The notes: generated by a model not told the origin, from the sequence alone. 64,000 nt of DNA from Numida meleagris (GCF_002078875.1 NC_034412.1:29008015-29072014); one strand, 5' to 3'. Shown: positions 40,775-52,293, counted from the stretch's first letter. Translations and numbers: made by a program.

Positions 40775-41578
40775 GTGGAGAACAAGTAGGGTATCAGACA
40801 ACTGTCAAAAAAGCAAATTAAAAGGGTTCTTTAAAAAAGCGCCTTCAAAATGAGTGGGTCAAAAAGGGATCCAAAAATTAAACTCCTGTTTTCCAGCTCT
40901 CAATTTTGGAAAACACAGGAACAGGTAACCCAGTACACTATTTCTAGGCGTCTGGATGATAACAAGAAGATGCATAGCAGACTGCATAGATTTGACACAA
41001 GAAATTATAAAAAGCCAAACTGTTTTTTAGGAAGCAATCCTTCTACTGTAATCAACAGTGGGTAGGCATAAGCAAGGTATTCTAGTCTTAAAAGTACTGA
41101 TGATGAAAAAACAGGAAGACTGATTTGAAAGATAGAACAGAATAGCAGTGATCAGAGATCTCAAAACCATGGCATAAAATTGAAAGGATAGGGTAAAAAT
41201 ATGGTTAAAAAAAAAAAAGTCACAGGGAAGAAACATATGATGGGAATTAAATTGATGCTAATATAGAAAAAAACTACAGAACAAAGGAAGATAGCAATTT
41301 GTTTTTCATGTTTACGATGAAGACGATTCACTATAAGAAATTATAAGCCTAAATTACAACAAGAAAATCTAATTTCACGTACTGAAAACATCTCCTAAAG
41401 CTAGACTAGTAAAGTCACTGATGTAGATTAAGTGTGCAGTTTCCATCACTGACAACTCTACTGATGGTCTAAGAATGGATTTAGATCGACATCTGCCAGG
41501 ATTGATGAGTTACAGCTGGATATGCTTGTGGGCAAAGGGATGGCTAGATGTTCCCTTGAGATTTTCTCCAGCAAAAAA
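40775..41578 (+). mobile_element. Old CR1-type LINE copy, ORF2 end to near 3' end
   Basis: This is a heavily diverged plus-strand LINE. At 40910-41030 one frame gives EQVTQYTISRRLDDNKK followed by HSRLHRFDTR, matching the CR1 reverse transcriptase segment where an EQ(V)-x-ISRHLEDNK-like stretch precedes HGF. Further on, GTGATCAGAGATCTCAAAACC (about 41147) and CCTAAATTACAACAAGAAAA (about 41349) correspond to late ORF2. TTTCCATCACTG (about 41440) and GGATGGCTAGATGTTCCCTTG (about 41539) correspond to the end of CR1 elements. Order and orientation are conserved over about 800 bases with internal deletions. The decay level suggests an insertion much older than the CR1 copy at 25.8 kb. The subfamily was not determined. 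Confidence 0.72.
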
Positions 41579-42907
41579 AATTTAAATCATTTTTATCATC
41601 TGCAAGGGCCACGTCATTATATCTGCATAAACTTCATGCTTTAGTGCCCTTCTTTTACAGGAAGGGAATCATGCACTTTTGAGACAGTTTTCAGGGCATA
41701 CATTTCTTTGTATTTCTTTATAATTTCTCAGCATGTTGCCTCTGTTTCATCATTAAGATGTACAATATAAACTTTTCTTCCAGTGCAGCTCTTGGCATCC
41801 CTATTACAGATTTCAGCACCCTTTCCTATAATGTACGTATTATGTGTATACTCCCTCTTTTTTCCTTTCTCCATCATTTTCCACATGCGTTTACGACCAT
41901 CACTTAATTTTGGATGTATATATTACCAGTGACAGCATCTTCTCTACTATCCCCCCGTAGACTCCATCAATTAGTTGGCTTTAATATTTGAAAAATCTAT
42001 CTTGCTGAACACTTGGAATATATATCGTATTTTGAATTTTGAAATTGAGAAGACATTTTTTACTAATAACAGCAATATTTCTTAACAGAACAATGATGAA
42101 AAGAGCTATAACTCAGAGTTTCTATGATCTTAGCTTAAAATTATGTAACTATTACCATTAGTATGATTCTCTTATCACTACTGCAGTACTGGACTCCCTG
42201 TCATATCTCGAAGATACCATTGTTAGCCACATCAGTATGTTACAATGCAGATATACTTTGTGTGAGAAATGTACTTACATTTGACAGGAAAGAATAGCTC
42301 TCAAGATACAAAAATTAGATATTTGAAGAGTAGTGAAGTTATTGAGAAAGAAAAAAACTTCTTAGTTCTGCATCTTCAGAATGCCATTTCAATCAAACTT
42401 CATTTTTTGTGCGCTTGAAGAAATGGAATTACCAACTTGTGTAAAGTCCTTGATCAGAATGAGGCTCTTAAACCAATTATGTGGAGATCAGAGAGCTTAA
42501 AATTATAAGGAATACATTTAGAATTATTAAAGGCTTCAAATAGCTTGGTTCAGGCAAAATTACATATAACTGATCATTTCGTTTGTGTTGTCAGGAGAAA
42601 CTGCAGCCATAGGTATGGACTACCTATGACAAATTGCAACTAAACTTCTGTAAAACCCAAACCATATCAGAGCTTCCTTTTCTAAAAATTTTTGCTGAAA
42701 AGAAATCCCAACCACTTTTATTCCTGTTCTACAACTACAGAAAGATGCACCATAAGTTAAAGTACTGAATAACATTACCCTAACTAATAAAATGAAATGC
42801 AGATGAAGGAAAACCAAAATGAATTACCTTGATTGCTGGGTGAATGAAGGCACAAAAGAAGGGGTTGGGATGTTTTTCAGAAGTTTTAATGTTTCTTTAA
42901 AAAGGGG
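41579..42907. other. AT-rich noncoding stretch, no gene seen
   Basis: I see no recognisable exon, RNA gene or repeat between the old CR1 copy and the assembly gap. Confidence 0.55.
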
Positions 42908-43047
42908 NNNNNNNNNNNNNNNNNNNNNNNNNNNNNNNNNNNNNNNNNNNNNNNNNNNNNNNNNNNNNNNNNNNNNNNNNNNNNNNNNNNNNNNNNNNNN
43001 NNNNNNNNNNNNNNNNNNNNNNNNNNNNNNNNNNNNNNNNNNNNNNN
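42908..43047. other. Assembly gap (140 N)
   Basis: A run of 140 undetermined bases is bordered on the left by AAAAAGGGG and on the right by ACTCTATAACCCCCC. Frames crossing it are artefacts. The G-rich and C-rich borders hint at a difficult simple repeat inside. Confidence 0.99.
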
Positions 43048-43869
43048 ACTCTATAACCCCCCTGAGAATAACATGACTGTTTTATTGATTCTTATTTAGC
43101 CTCTGTCCAGTCCTTCCATCCCTTTGCTTTGAATTTCATGATTCATTTATAAGAAAATATAACATTATTCTGGGTAGGTTGCATTTTCAGCCAGGCACAT
43201 AAATCCTAATCTTGCAATCATCCTCTATATCTCTCTGGTGATAAGATTCTCATTGATTTTAGTGATACAGGTTTAGGAACAGAATGGTATATATTACGTA
43301 GTGTAAGATGCAGGCTAGCGGGTTCAATTCATACTTTACTACCAGATTTGTACCAAACTAAAAACTTGCTAGGATCAATCACAATCTCATATTCACATCT
43401 TTTCATATAAAGTGGCATTATTTCTGCTTATCAAATCTGAGAATGTCTTGATGGACCTGAGCATAGTTTCAGGTCTGAAAGTAGCTGTTTTTACTGTGAA
43501 GGATACCTACAGATGCTGCACTAGGAGTGCTATGTTCCAGTCATGTACTGCTAGCAGCCTTGACTTTCACCCGGTCTGTTACACACCCCACCAGCAGGAC
43601 CAGGAGGGAACAAGGATACCCAGGGGTGAGACAGCTCCTGGATTAAGGCAAAGACAGGGAGACTGCTTGCCTATTACTACTCTTGCAGACAAAAATGGCC
43701 TGAAGAAAATTAACTTGTTGCCAGTAATGTAATGCAAAAAATGTAATTGCTAATGAAGATAGTGAGAAACAAGAAGATACATATTGGTAAGAATGTTTCT
43801 TCCTTCCCTTAGTCAGGCTTCGCTTCATTGGAAACAAAGCAATGCACGCCCACGCCCTTGCTAGCAAAG
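43048..43869. other. Noncoding stretch upstream of SPOCK3, no gene seen
   Basis: No recognisable exon. Base composition rises towards higher GC after about 43540, leading into a dispersed-repeat-like block and then the CpG island. Confidence 0.5.
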
Positions 43870-44260
43870 TGGGAAGGGAGGGCAGTGCAGTCAGTCACGG
43901 TTTCTCCTTGCAGCTCCTTCTTACACAGTCTCTCTGATCTGGAATGGCTTCTCCAAGGGCCACTGTCCTCCAGGAAGATGTACTCTGCTGTGGGTTCTCC
44001 GCAGGCCACAGTTCCTCTGGGTATGTCCCCCTGCTTTGGCATGGAAGATCTGTGGGCTGCAGCAAGCATTGCAGGGCGTCTCCTCCTTTCTCTGCCCTCA
44101 CGTTCACTCCTTCCTCTCTTTATCTGTTCCCACCTTCTCTTCCAGCACTATCTATGTGATCCCAGAGGCCCCACCAGCCTGGCAGCTGGCTTGGTGCTGG
44201 GGTCATGGTGTGGGTAGGCCCAGCCACACAGACACTGCTGCCAAACCCAGTGTGGATGTG
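43870..44260 (+). repeat. Diverged copy of a dispersed avian repeat (unnamed)
   Basis: The block contains degenerate sub-repeats of about 35-45 bases built on a 'gc-tgggttctcc-cgggccacag' theme (for example near 43950 and 43990) and a 'tgggctgcag' unit near 44053. It then gives a C/T-rich segment and ATGTGATCCCAGAGG near 44155. This resembles a common interspersed bird repeat seen in many avian sequences, but I cannot name the family and the match is from memory. Open frames through it are repeat artefacts. Confidence 0.45.
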
Positions 44261-44699
44261 AAGAGAGGAGTGCTGCTCAGACCTGGGAATAGAACTAATG
44301 CTGGAAAGTCGGTGTAATAGGTCAACGGGCTGCAGATTGAACTCAAAATTAAACATGGAGTGAGCCACACCACGGAGCGAACTGAACTAGTTATGCAGCT
44401 TGCTCATTTCTAAATTAGATTTAACTAGTTCGGGAAGAAAAGGACATGTCCCTGCAGCCTGAGTCCATGCACAGCTGTAGTGTGAAACCCACCCAGGCAG
44501 GGAGGAATGCTAAATGCCCTGCAACGGGGATAACCCAGGCAGCACCACAGTGCCCACGTACCTTAGGCAGCACTCAGAGGCGACTGGAAAGCCCCAACCA
44601 CGGGAGGCTTTATCCCAAAATCACTTAAAGTTTTTCAAGACCGTAGCTGTCCGAGGACTGTTGCAGATTTAATTTGGGAAGCGAGGTACCGGCACAGCT
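44261..44699. other. Proximal upstream region of SPOCK3
   Basis: No gene seen. GC content increases towards 44700. This is the shore of the CpG island and may contain upstream regulatory sites that cannot be read by eye. Confidence 0.4.
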
Positions 44700-44837
44700 G
44701 GAGAAAACTTCCAGCGGCGCAAACCTGGAGATGCCTGCGGAGGGCGGGGGCCGGACACCCCTCAGGACCCCCATCAGATCCGGGAGCCGGGCGAGCCGGC
44801 CCCCCTAGGCGCCCTCCCGCAGACCGTTAGTCCAGGC

Positions 44838-44880
44838 GCGGGGCGGGGTTGGGCGGGGCCGGGCCGAAGGCGGGCGGAGC
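44838..44880 (+). promoter_or_regulatory. Probable TATA-less core promoter with GC boxes
   Basis: Three GGGCGG boxes lie at 44841, 44851 and 44872, the first two continuing as GGGCGGGG, in the 100-140 bases before the proposed end of the noncoding exon. No TATA box is visible between them and the exon. Sp1/KLF-type sites in a CpG island suit dispersed initiation. The transcription start is inferred, probably around 44880-44930. Confidence 0.5.
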
Positions 44881-44978
44881 GCGCGGCGCGGCGCGGGGCT
44901 GCAGACGGCGGCGCGGGCAGGGAGCGGGGCCGCCTTTCCGGCCGCGACGAGGAGCGCAGTTGCGGGGCTTGCGGCAAG
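44880..44978 (+). other. SPOCK3: Proposed SPOCK3 noncoding exon 1 (5'UTR)
   Basis: The coding exon begins immediately after a splice-acceptor-like sequence, so an upstream noncoding exon is expected. The best donor in the island is GGCAAG|GTGACG, with GT at 44979-44980. Splicing it to the acceptor ending at 45156 would remove a 178-base GC-rich intron. There is no ATG between 44880 and 44978, so no upstream ORF. The 5' limit is a guess based on the GC boxes. The alternative is an unspliced 5'UTR reading directly into the ATG. Confidence 0.45.
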
Positions 44979-45156
44979 GTGACGGGCTGGGCGGCTGCCG
45001 CGGCCTCTCCCCCCGTCTCTCCCGCAGCCCAACGACTGGGGCTCCCTTTCCCGCTTCCCCTCCCGCACCTCTGCCCCTCTCGGGTGGGTGCGCTGCGCCC
45101 GTCCCCGCCGGCCGCCTGCGGGTTGGTAATAGCTCCTCGTGTCTCCTCTCGCCCAG

Positions 45157-45228
45157 ATGCTGAAGGCGGCGGCCCTGGTGTGCGTGTGCGCGGCAGCCTG
45201 GTGCAGCCCGGCGTTGGCGGCGGCGGCC
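45157..45228 (+). other. SPOCK3: Signal peptide of testican-3
   Basis: The first 21-24 residues consist of a short basic start (MLK), a hydrophobic Ala/Val/Cys core and a small-residue region (SPALAAAA). Cleavage is likely after one of the alanines at positions 21-24. The Ala/Gly stretch after it matches the low-complexity start of the mature chain in mammalian orthologues. Confidence 0.75.
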
Positions 45229-45330
45229 GGGGGCAGAGCGGACAACGGCAATTTTCTGGACGATAAACAATGGCTCACCACCATCTCCCAGTACGACAAG
45301 GAGGTCGGGCAGTGGAACAAATTCCGAGAC
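45157..45330 (+). CDS. SPOCK3: SPOCK3 (testican-3), first coding exon
   Basis: This exon encodes the first 58 residues of a secreted testican, a SPARC/osteonectin-family proteoglycan with follistatin-like, extracellular calcium-binding, thyroglobulin type-1 and glycosaminoglycan-attachment regions. Only the N-terminus is in this window. Residues 1 to about 21-24 form a signal peptide (hydrophobic core AAALVCVCAAAWC, then an Ala-rich cleavage zone). Residues 31-58 include NFLDDKQWLTTISQYDKEVG and QWNKFRD, nearly identical to mammalian SPOCK3 as I know it and different from SPOCK1 and SPOCK2 in detail. The start is the ATG at 45157; the GTG-initiated frame 18 bases upstream is not used. The exon ends in phase 0 after GAC and is followed by the consensus donor GTAAGT (45331-45336). 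The next exon was not found in the remaining 18.6 kb, in line with the very long introns of this gene. Testican-3 is mainly neural and has been reported to inhibit membrane-type matrix metalloproteinases. Confidence 0.95.
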
Positions 45331-48300
45331 GTAAGTTCAGCCTCTCCCGCTCGCGGCCAGCCCGAGGGCAGCGGGGAGGGCTGGGGGCGACAGCAACTTT
45401 ATTCCCTCTCTCTCCCGCCACCCCCCCATCCCCCACCCCCGGTGTTATTTTTGCGCCTTTAATTCCCAGTGATGCCCGGGCACGGCGGCGGGAGGAGGGA
45501 GCCCTGGCCGCGCAGCTCCCGATGTGCTGCCGCCGCTGAGCGACGAGGACGGCCCGGCGTGCCCCGGGATGCGCCGTGCGGGGCGCCGCGCTTGGAAAGG
45601 GGCTGTGAGCAGCGGCGCTGCGTTTGCCCGCGTCCTCCACCCCTTGCCCGCAGGGCTGGGGGGGTGCTCCCCTCCCGGGCTGGGCTGGGGCGACCCGCCG
45701 CCACCGCCGTGCTCGCCTTGCGGTGCTCGGCGGAGCCGGGAGGGACGACGGTGTGTCGGGGAGCGCAGAGCTCCGCGGGCAGCCCGGGGGTGTGAGAGTG
45801 GCGAGGTCCGCTGTGCGAGTTGCGGGAATCAGTGTCCGGAGCGCCGTGCGGGGCGCTCTGACCCGGAGCTCCTCGGTTACGGAAGCCGGCGCCTGCAGGT
45901 GGCCGTCGTCCTTGAGGGTGCCTCGCTCCTGTGCGTGGTTTGTGGCGAGTTTAGTAAAATGTAACGGATTTTCAAAAGCCCGTCTCGCTTTTTTTTTTTT
46001 TTCGTGAAAAACCTTTTCCCTCATCTTCCAGTGCTCTGTGTTCCTGCACGTCCGCTTTGAAAATCTGAATTCCAAGCAGGAGAAGTAATTTTCTTCCCAG
46101 CCTCGCCGTGTTGCTTATTGGGATTCTTGGGTTTGGTTTGCAACTTCTGTGTCAACAGGTTTCTCGTACTGCGGCTGCCGGTGGCAGCGGTTTGCTGCAG
46201 GGAACGGAAGGCAGCGGCTCTGAGAAGCGTCATCTCTGTTCACAGACAGCTGGAGCATGCTTGTGGTGTTCCTCTTCTATAGCTTTATACGTATCCTGCG
46301 TGTGGGATGCAAACTTGGCTATTTGTGTTAAGTAACTATGGAAGAAGAGTTACTGTTAGAGTTGTGGGAGAGCTATTTCCACAATAGTTCCCATTAAACA
46401 GAATAATTTCAGTGTTTGAGAACACTCATGTTAGTGGTCTGATATTTCTGTTTGCACTGAGTAGCTTGAAATCTAGAATACATGTGGAAAATGGTCAGCA
46501 CGGTGTACTTTTGGACCTTTCTTTTTGGAAAGAAAAAAAAACAGCATGCAGTGCTACATAAATATTTTAGGATGAAACGCTGCTGCTGAAAAGCACCGAA
46601 ATAAGTACATCAGTTATGTTTTGTAATTGGGCGAAGTCATTTATGCAAGGACTGCCCTGCAAGGCTGAAGAGGCTAAGTGCTGTCTAATGCCTGTCTCCC
46701 GGGTGCCTGCTGACATACACTGTAATGCTGGATATTAGCCAGATAATTTATTCTGTGACAAGTAGGTGTCCCCAAGGGCTTTAGGAGTGACTGCTCTGAG
46801 AAAGTGCTGCATACTGATTCTTCTGAAGCCACTTACAAATAGACTGCCTTATTTATTTCTGTGCTGTGGAAGTTCTGTAAGACTGGTACTTACGAGAGGA
46901 GTCAGCTTGTACTTCTTATGCAGAATGCTTATATCCTATTGATTACTAGTTGAGCTGGAATATTTATGGATGATCCTCATACTCCACAAGGTTATCCCTT
47001 TTAAAGCATGGATGATTTTCAGTAATTGATAGTTGTAGAAAAAATAAATAAATGAAAATTATGAGTTAATCTGCCTGCACAAGCATTTGCTCTAGAAAAA
47101 TATATTTTAAGATGTGCTTATCAATTATCATCCGTAAATATAACATGGTGAAGACGTTTTATTAATGTTCTATAGTTTTATATAGTTAGTAAATCTACAT
47201 GTATGACTGTAATTTGCTGGTTTTGAATTTGTGGGGAAGTAGCTGCCTTGCAGAGTTAAAATAAATATATGCAAGGCCTGTGTTTATAATTTTATTCTCT
47301 GTTCGCTGAAGAGAGTAATGTGTTTTGTTGGCTTTAAGTACCCTACATATGCACGGGTGAGATGGAATTCTGGTGTGAAAAGAAGCGTTTAACGGCTTAA
47401 CTTCAGACTTAACTGACAAGACTGATTAACGTGGAAGATAATGACCCTGACTTCTGGCCCGTTGGCTCAGTTTCTTAAGAGTTTTAGGTCACAGTGAGAA
47501 TATAGTTAGTGAGAAAAGGAACCACTACAAAGCCTAAGCAAAAATACGATCACTTATTATTTTAAATTTAGAGCAAAACTAAAACGCAACAACCTTAACA
47601 TCCTATAAAATGTCAGGCTTGCCAGCAAAGTTTCATAGTAACATGATACTAATATTAGTGGACATCTTTTCAGTACTTTGTTCAGGCAAAACTGTAATGA
47701 CTCTTCAGCACTCTTGAAAGATCTTGATCGTTCTGACAAATCTTTTGAAAATAATGAAAAAAATCTAGGAAAAGATTTTGTTTTGCTTTGCCTAAATATG
47801 GATCAGTGGGAAGCTGAGTGGTCGTTAGAGGCTGTCTTTTCACATCTCTTCCTTGTGGAAGAATCAAGAATGGGCTCTTAAAGATGAGACTTGATGGGAT
47901 GAGTGCAGGGAAAGCGAATATTTCATGTCAGAGATCAGCTCTTCCAACTTGCACCTGTGAATTTAACACTTTGAGTAATGAGTTCTGTTTATTTTTTGCT
48001 AATAAATGCTGGGAAGGAAGATATTTTAACCCTGTCTGCTTGTTCCTGTAGTGCAGTTGCTGAGTACCAGCAGCTCTTTAGTCTGTCACTAAATGAATAA
48101 GCCTCAGAGTTGACGGATTTTCTTTATGGCTTTTCAGACTGTCTGGTTAGGCTGCTTCAGCTGCCAGGAGGATGGCCTAGCCCCTGTGTTTATGTTCCTT
48201 GATGAGATTTGAAGTTCTTTAATAGACGCTATGTTGAGAGAGTCTTATTTCACATTTTGTTATATTCATAATGCTTTGTACTAATGGTCTAATCTATGAA

Positions 48301-51300
48301 GGCTGGACTAGATACATTTTATATTGAAAAACAGCAGTTTTTCTAAAGTGAAGATTATTCCTTCTAAAAATAGAATTGGTTAATTGTGTTGAATGTCCTG
48401 TTCATGTGTTCTTTAGGAAGGTTGTATAGTAGATGTCTTACGTGCTAAATTTCACTTGCTGCTGAAAGGGACAATTCTTTTTTATTTGGCCGGCTTATTA
48501 GTGATTTTTAGTTATTCATTTCAGTGAGGTGATAATTTAAACTTGTGAATCAAAGATGTATCAGTTATTTTGAGAGGAAACCTGCTTCTCATATGTAAAC
48601 AAACTCCAAAGAATTCCACCATGGCATGATATTGTTATGAAGTGCTATGATCAGTTGGTCGCTATGGCTGGTTGCATCGTACCACAGTGTTACTCACATC
48701 CTATACTGCCATGATGCAATTATCAGTGGTGAAAAAGGTAGAACAAAATTGAAGTAACAGACCTTAAAACCTCCTGGGATGTTCAGACTGGTAATACTAG
48801 CTTTTATTTCACTTCACTGTGAGGTATTCTCACCTTCATCTCCAGATGTGTTCCAAAACACTTGGCCAATGTGGGGAACTCATGTTGTCTTCCCAAAGGC
48901 ACCCAATCAGAATATGTTCAGAACCTGTGAAAGAATATATTTTTCAGTGTTGGTGAAATCTGAACCTCTGTGTTTGGAAAGGAGATGAAGCAAAGTCTGT
49001 GTCTCCATACAGTTCGATAATTGTTGGCATTCATTACTCTCTTGTCTGTTCTAGGCTTAAGCCAGCTTAAAAACAAGCAACTTTTCAAACTTAGATCCTG
49101 ACAGTTCTATGCCCGATGTTACTCTTGTGAGCAAAACATCTCTGCACAATTGTACAGCTGTACACCCACATTTCTATACAAATAAGAAAGATTAAGGCTG
49201 TACTGAAAACAATTTATCCCAAGTTTTTTGCACTTCACCGTGTGATCACTATGTAACATTTGGAATATCTTCATGCTTCTGGAGTCAAGCGCTGGTAACC
49301 TTAGCCAATGAGGGGAAGGGCTTCTGTTTAACAAGTCTTCCTGCATTGGGCTAGAGTCCCTCTTATTTTCTATATTTCTTAGATTTTTATCGGGAATTAG
49401 TGGTCAATTACAACAGTCTAAGTGAGCGTGGTTTTAATTTTAAGACTTAAAATAAGATCTCAGTCTGAAGTTAGAGTACAAGGTGTATTTAAAATTTTGT
49501 TGAGCTGTTGATAGTGAAATTGGCCTCAAATACCTGTTTAAAAACTGTAGGGTAATAATCATCCTGAGGGACTCCATTGCATTTACAGTAGTGTAATATT
49601 GACTTTAGCCTTCATGTATCAAAACTTTATGTTATTGTTGTAGTATGTATATGCTGTTACACAGGGTGACTGGTGCATACCATGTTATTTATTTGACCAG
49701 TGAAAACTGAAAGCTAACTTACGTTTACCCCTTAAGGAAGCTGCTTTTCTTTTAATAGCAATGAATGAAGAAAAACTTAAGAAACTTCTGTCGGGTTCTT
49801 GTGGCTATAGTAAAATATTTTTTCCTCTTCTGTAGTGCAAAAGACTCCAATCTGGCTGAATGCTGGCCTTTGCTTTTCTTTTACTGTGCACAGGATTTAT
49901 TGTTACTTACATATTACTGAGTGATTATTTATATACTACTTGTGAGTATAGGCTTCAGTTGCAGCATGTTCTTTGGTCCAGGTCTGTTTTTTTGTCCACG
50001 ATTTCTTTTTTTTTTTTTCTTACTGCTTCTATTGATCTTCTCCAGTTCGTCTGTGAGAAGATAATGGTCTGTCAGCTTTGGATGCCAGTATGCAATTAAT
50101 GCAAAAGGTGGTTATGTCACCATATAAAAATTTTTGTTTCTTTAAAAGTGCATACTGCTGAACTTAGTTGTGAAACTAACTACTCTACAATCTGTTCAGT
50201 GATAGACTAGGGTGGTAGGCTTTTTTCTTATTCAGTTTAAAGCAGATCTCAAAAAGTAGTTTTGCTGCTTCTGTCATCTAGGACAAAAATATAGCCAGCA
50301 GCCAGTTGTGATCTTAAAGTGAGCTTCTGCTTGAAAATAAAAGGATTGCATATAGTATGTAGGTCACTAATGTGCACGTGATAGAAGGGAAAGGAATGAA
50401 AAAAAAAGGATCATGAAAGTATTTTAGAAAAAGTCAGTCTTCAGGATTGGATAGTACAATACTCATCAGTCTTTCACTGCTAATATTAACTCATTCATTA
50501 GTTGCTGAAATTGGTTCCTGAAGCTTATTTGTCCTGTCTTCTGGTTCAGCGTAAATAAAATATATGTCTTTCCCTGTTAGTGGGGAATCAGCTCTTATAC
50601 TAGATCTTATACTGTATGTTTACAGAAACATGGGGAAAAAAAAATTGCAGAGTAGGAATGATCAGCTTCTTAAGTTGCCACAGACTTAAGTTAGAGCAAG
50701 AGTAAAAGAATGAGCAACAAAACACTTCAAGTTCCTTTTTGTATAAGGGCATTGAGTCTCAACACCTAATTTTTCCACAAGCCAGTTGGTTATTTGACAA
50801 CTGGTTATCAGGTATTCTGAAATGATGTCAGTCTTTGCGGGGTTTCTTTTATTTGCTTGTTTGCTTTCTCCTTGAATTTACTGTGTGTAATCTTTTGTTT
50901 TCATTTATGTGGCAAAGGAGGAAAAACTTGAGAAACCTTGGAGATCTGATAGGAAGAATGAGTGTTTTATACTTTCAGCAATAATAACTACTTTTGAAAT
51001 GAAACTCATAGAGGAAGACTTGACCATGGTTTTCTAAACCGTGAAATACAGGAACATATTAGGAATTTGCATTAAAATTAAGGAAATTTTAAGAAGCTTT
51101 TTAATTGTTCAGCACTTCTTAGCTGAACATGGGAAACTGTTTTGGAAATCTTAACTTTTCATTCCTTATGTATTTTAGATAAAGACTTCTGATTTTTATA
51201 TTTGTAGCTTTTGCTTGTTCTTAAATATAAATTCCTTTTTTTTTTTGTTACTTTTCCTCTAGTATTTTTTTGCTGCTTGTTTCTGGTAATGAGTATTATT

Positions 51301-52293
51301 TGTCTATAGTGTTTGCTACCTCAAACTATTGTTAATACTGAACTCAGTCTGTCGCTTGGAAGGCATTAGCTTGGAAGCTCTTTATATAGCTAACATTGAG
51401 GAGTTAAGTAAACTGTAATGTGCTTTTCCTTAGACTGGCCTCATAATCTAAGGGAAAGCTGATAACATCGTTTCATCTTACCTTTATCTCCTTTCTGTGA
51501 AGAATAATCTTTATTTTATTTGTGGTAGGTTGTGTAGTGGATATGGATACCCACTTTTCTCTTGTCTTACCATTAAACCTTATTGGGATTGACTGTATCC
51601 ATCTGTGCTTATTATAGTGTAGTATAAATAGATTTGTAATACACTAATAGGTGGTAACAGTAATAGCAACTGCATGAGCTGTCTTTGCTTTATAATCAGA
51701 ATGGAAAGATGGCTGGAGCAAGAGGTATATTATTAGGGGAAGATGAATGTAGAAAACAGCAGAATCTAAGTGCAATTAGAATATCTTTGCTTTTAGAAAC
51801 CATTTGTTCTTTATTTTTTTATTTATTTCCATGTCCTCTGTCTCTGTTACTTCATAATCTTTGAAGCATTTGAAGCAACTAGCTGTGAAAGGGAAAAGTA
51901 ATAGTTCGGTTCAATTTCTCTGCAGTTCTTGGCCAATTTTCAAGTTTAACTCTTTCCTTTAAACAGGCACTTCAGTTTAAGGTAACACCCACCAAGAGGT
52001 GCTGGGTGCCTACAGTTCCCATTCGTAAACTAAGGAAAGCAATCTCCTTCCAGTTAATAGCTGGTTATTTTTTTCATATGGAAACTCCTGAATTTTCAAG
52101 CATAAGGACACTTTTATTCTAGCCAATGTATTTATTTCTTTTTCCTGTCAGTATGTGAAAGATACTTTTCTGTTAAATAGTTTCAATTATGCTGTATGGA
52201 TATCTTGCTAATGTAGATACTTTTTAAAAATATTGAGTTTACAATCAGGTTTATACTATTGTGTAGATATATATTTTAATCTGATATAACCAC
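45331..52293 (+). other. SPOCK3: SPOCK3 first coding intron, proximal part
   Basis: The intron starts with GTAAGT. Its first 630 bases belong to the CpG island and contain C-rich tracts (45414-45441) and G-rich tracts (about 45652-45690). After about 45960 it becomes AT-rich. No exon, RNA gene or clear transposon was seen up to the CR1 tail at 52.3 kb. Long introns near the start of such genes often carry enhancers, but none can be identified by eye. Confidence 0.7.

Larger units (their letters stand above)
44700..45960. promoter_or_regulatory. CpG island at the SPOCK3 5' end
   Basis: About 1.25 kb of very GC- and CpG-rich sequence stands out sharply from AT-rich flanks. It covers the presumed promoter, the 5'UTR exon, the first coding exon and about 630 bases of the following intron. 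This is the usual state of a CpG-island promoter active in brain-expressed and developmental genes. Long stop-free frames on both strands here result from base composition. Confidence 0.9.

Noticed and set aside
43290..43350. Possible tRNA B-box (GGTTCAATTC)
   Set aside because: No matching A-box at proper spacing and no cloverleaf could be drawn.
43828..44217. 129-codon plus-strand open frame and overlapping frames upstream of the promoter
   Set aside because: They lie in a repeat-like GC-richer block, and the overlapping frames on both strands point to composition rather than coding.
45139..45156. Upstream in-frame GTG start for SPOCK3, adding six residues
   Set aside because: GTG is not a normal start in vertebrates. 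The 18 bases form the splice-acceptor-like sequence, and the ATG at 45157 gives the expected signal peptide.
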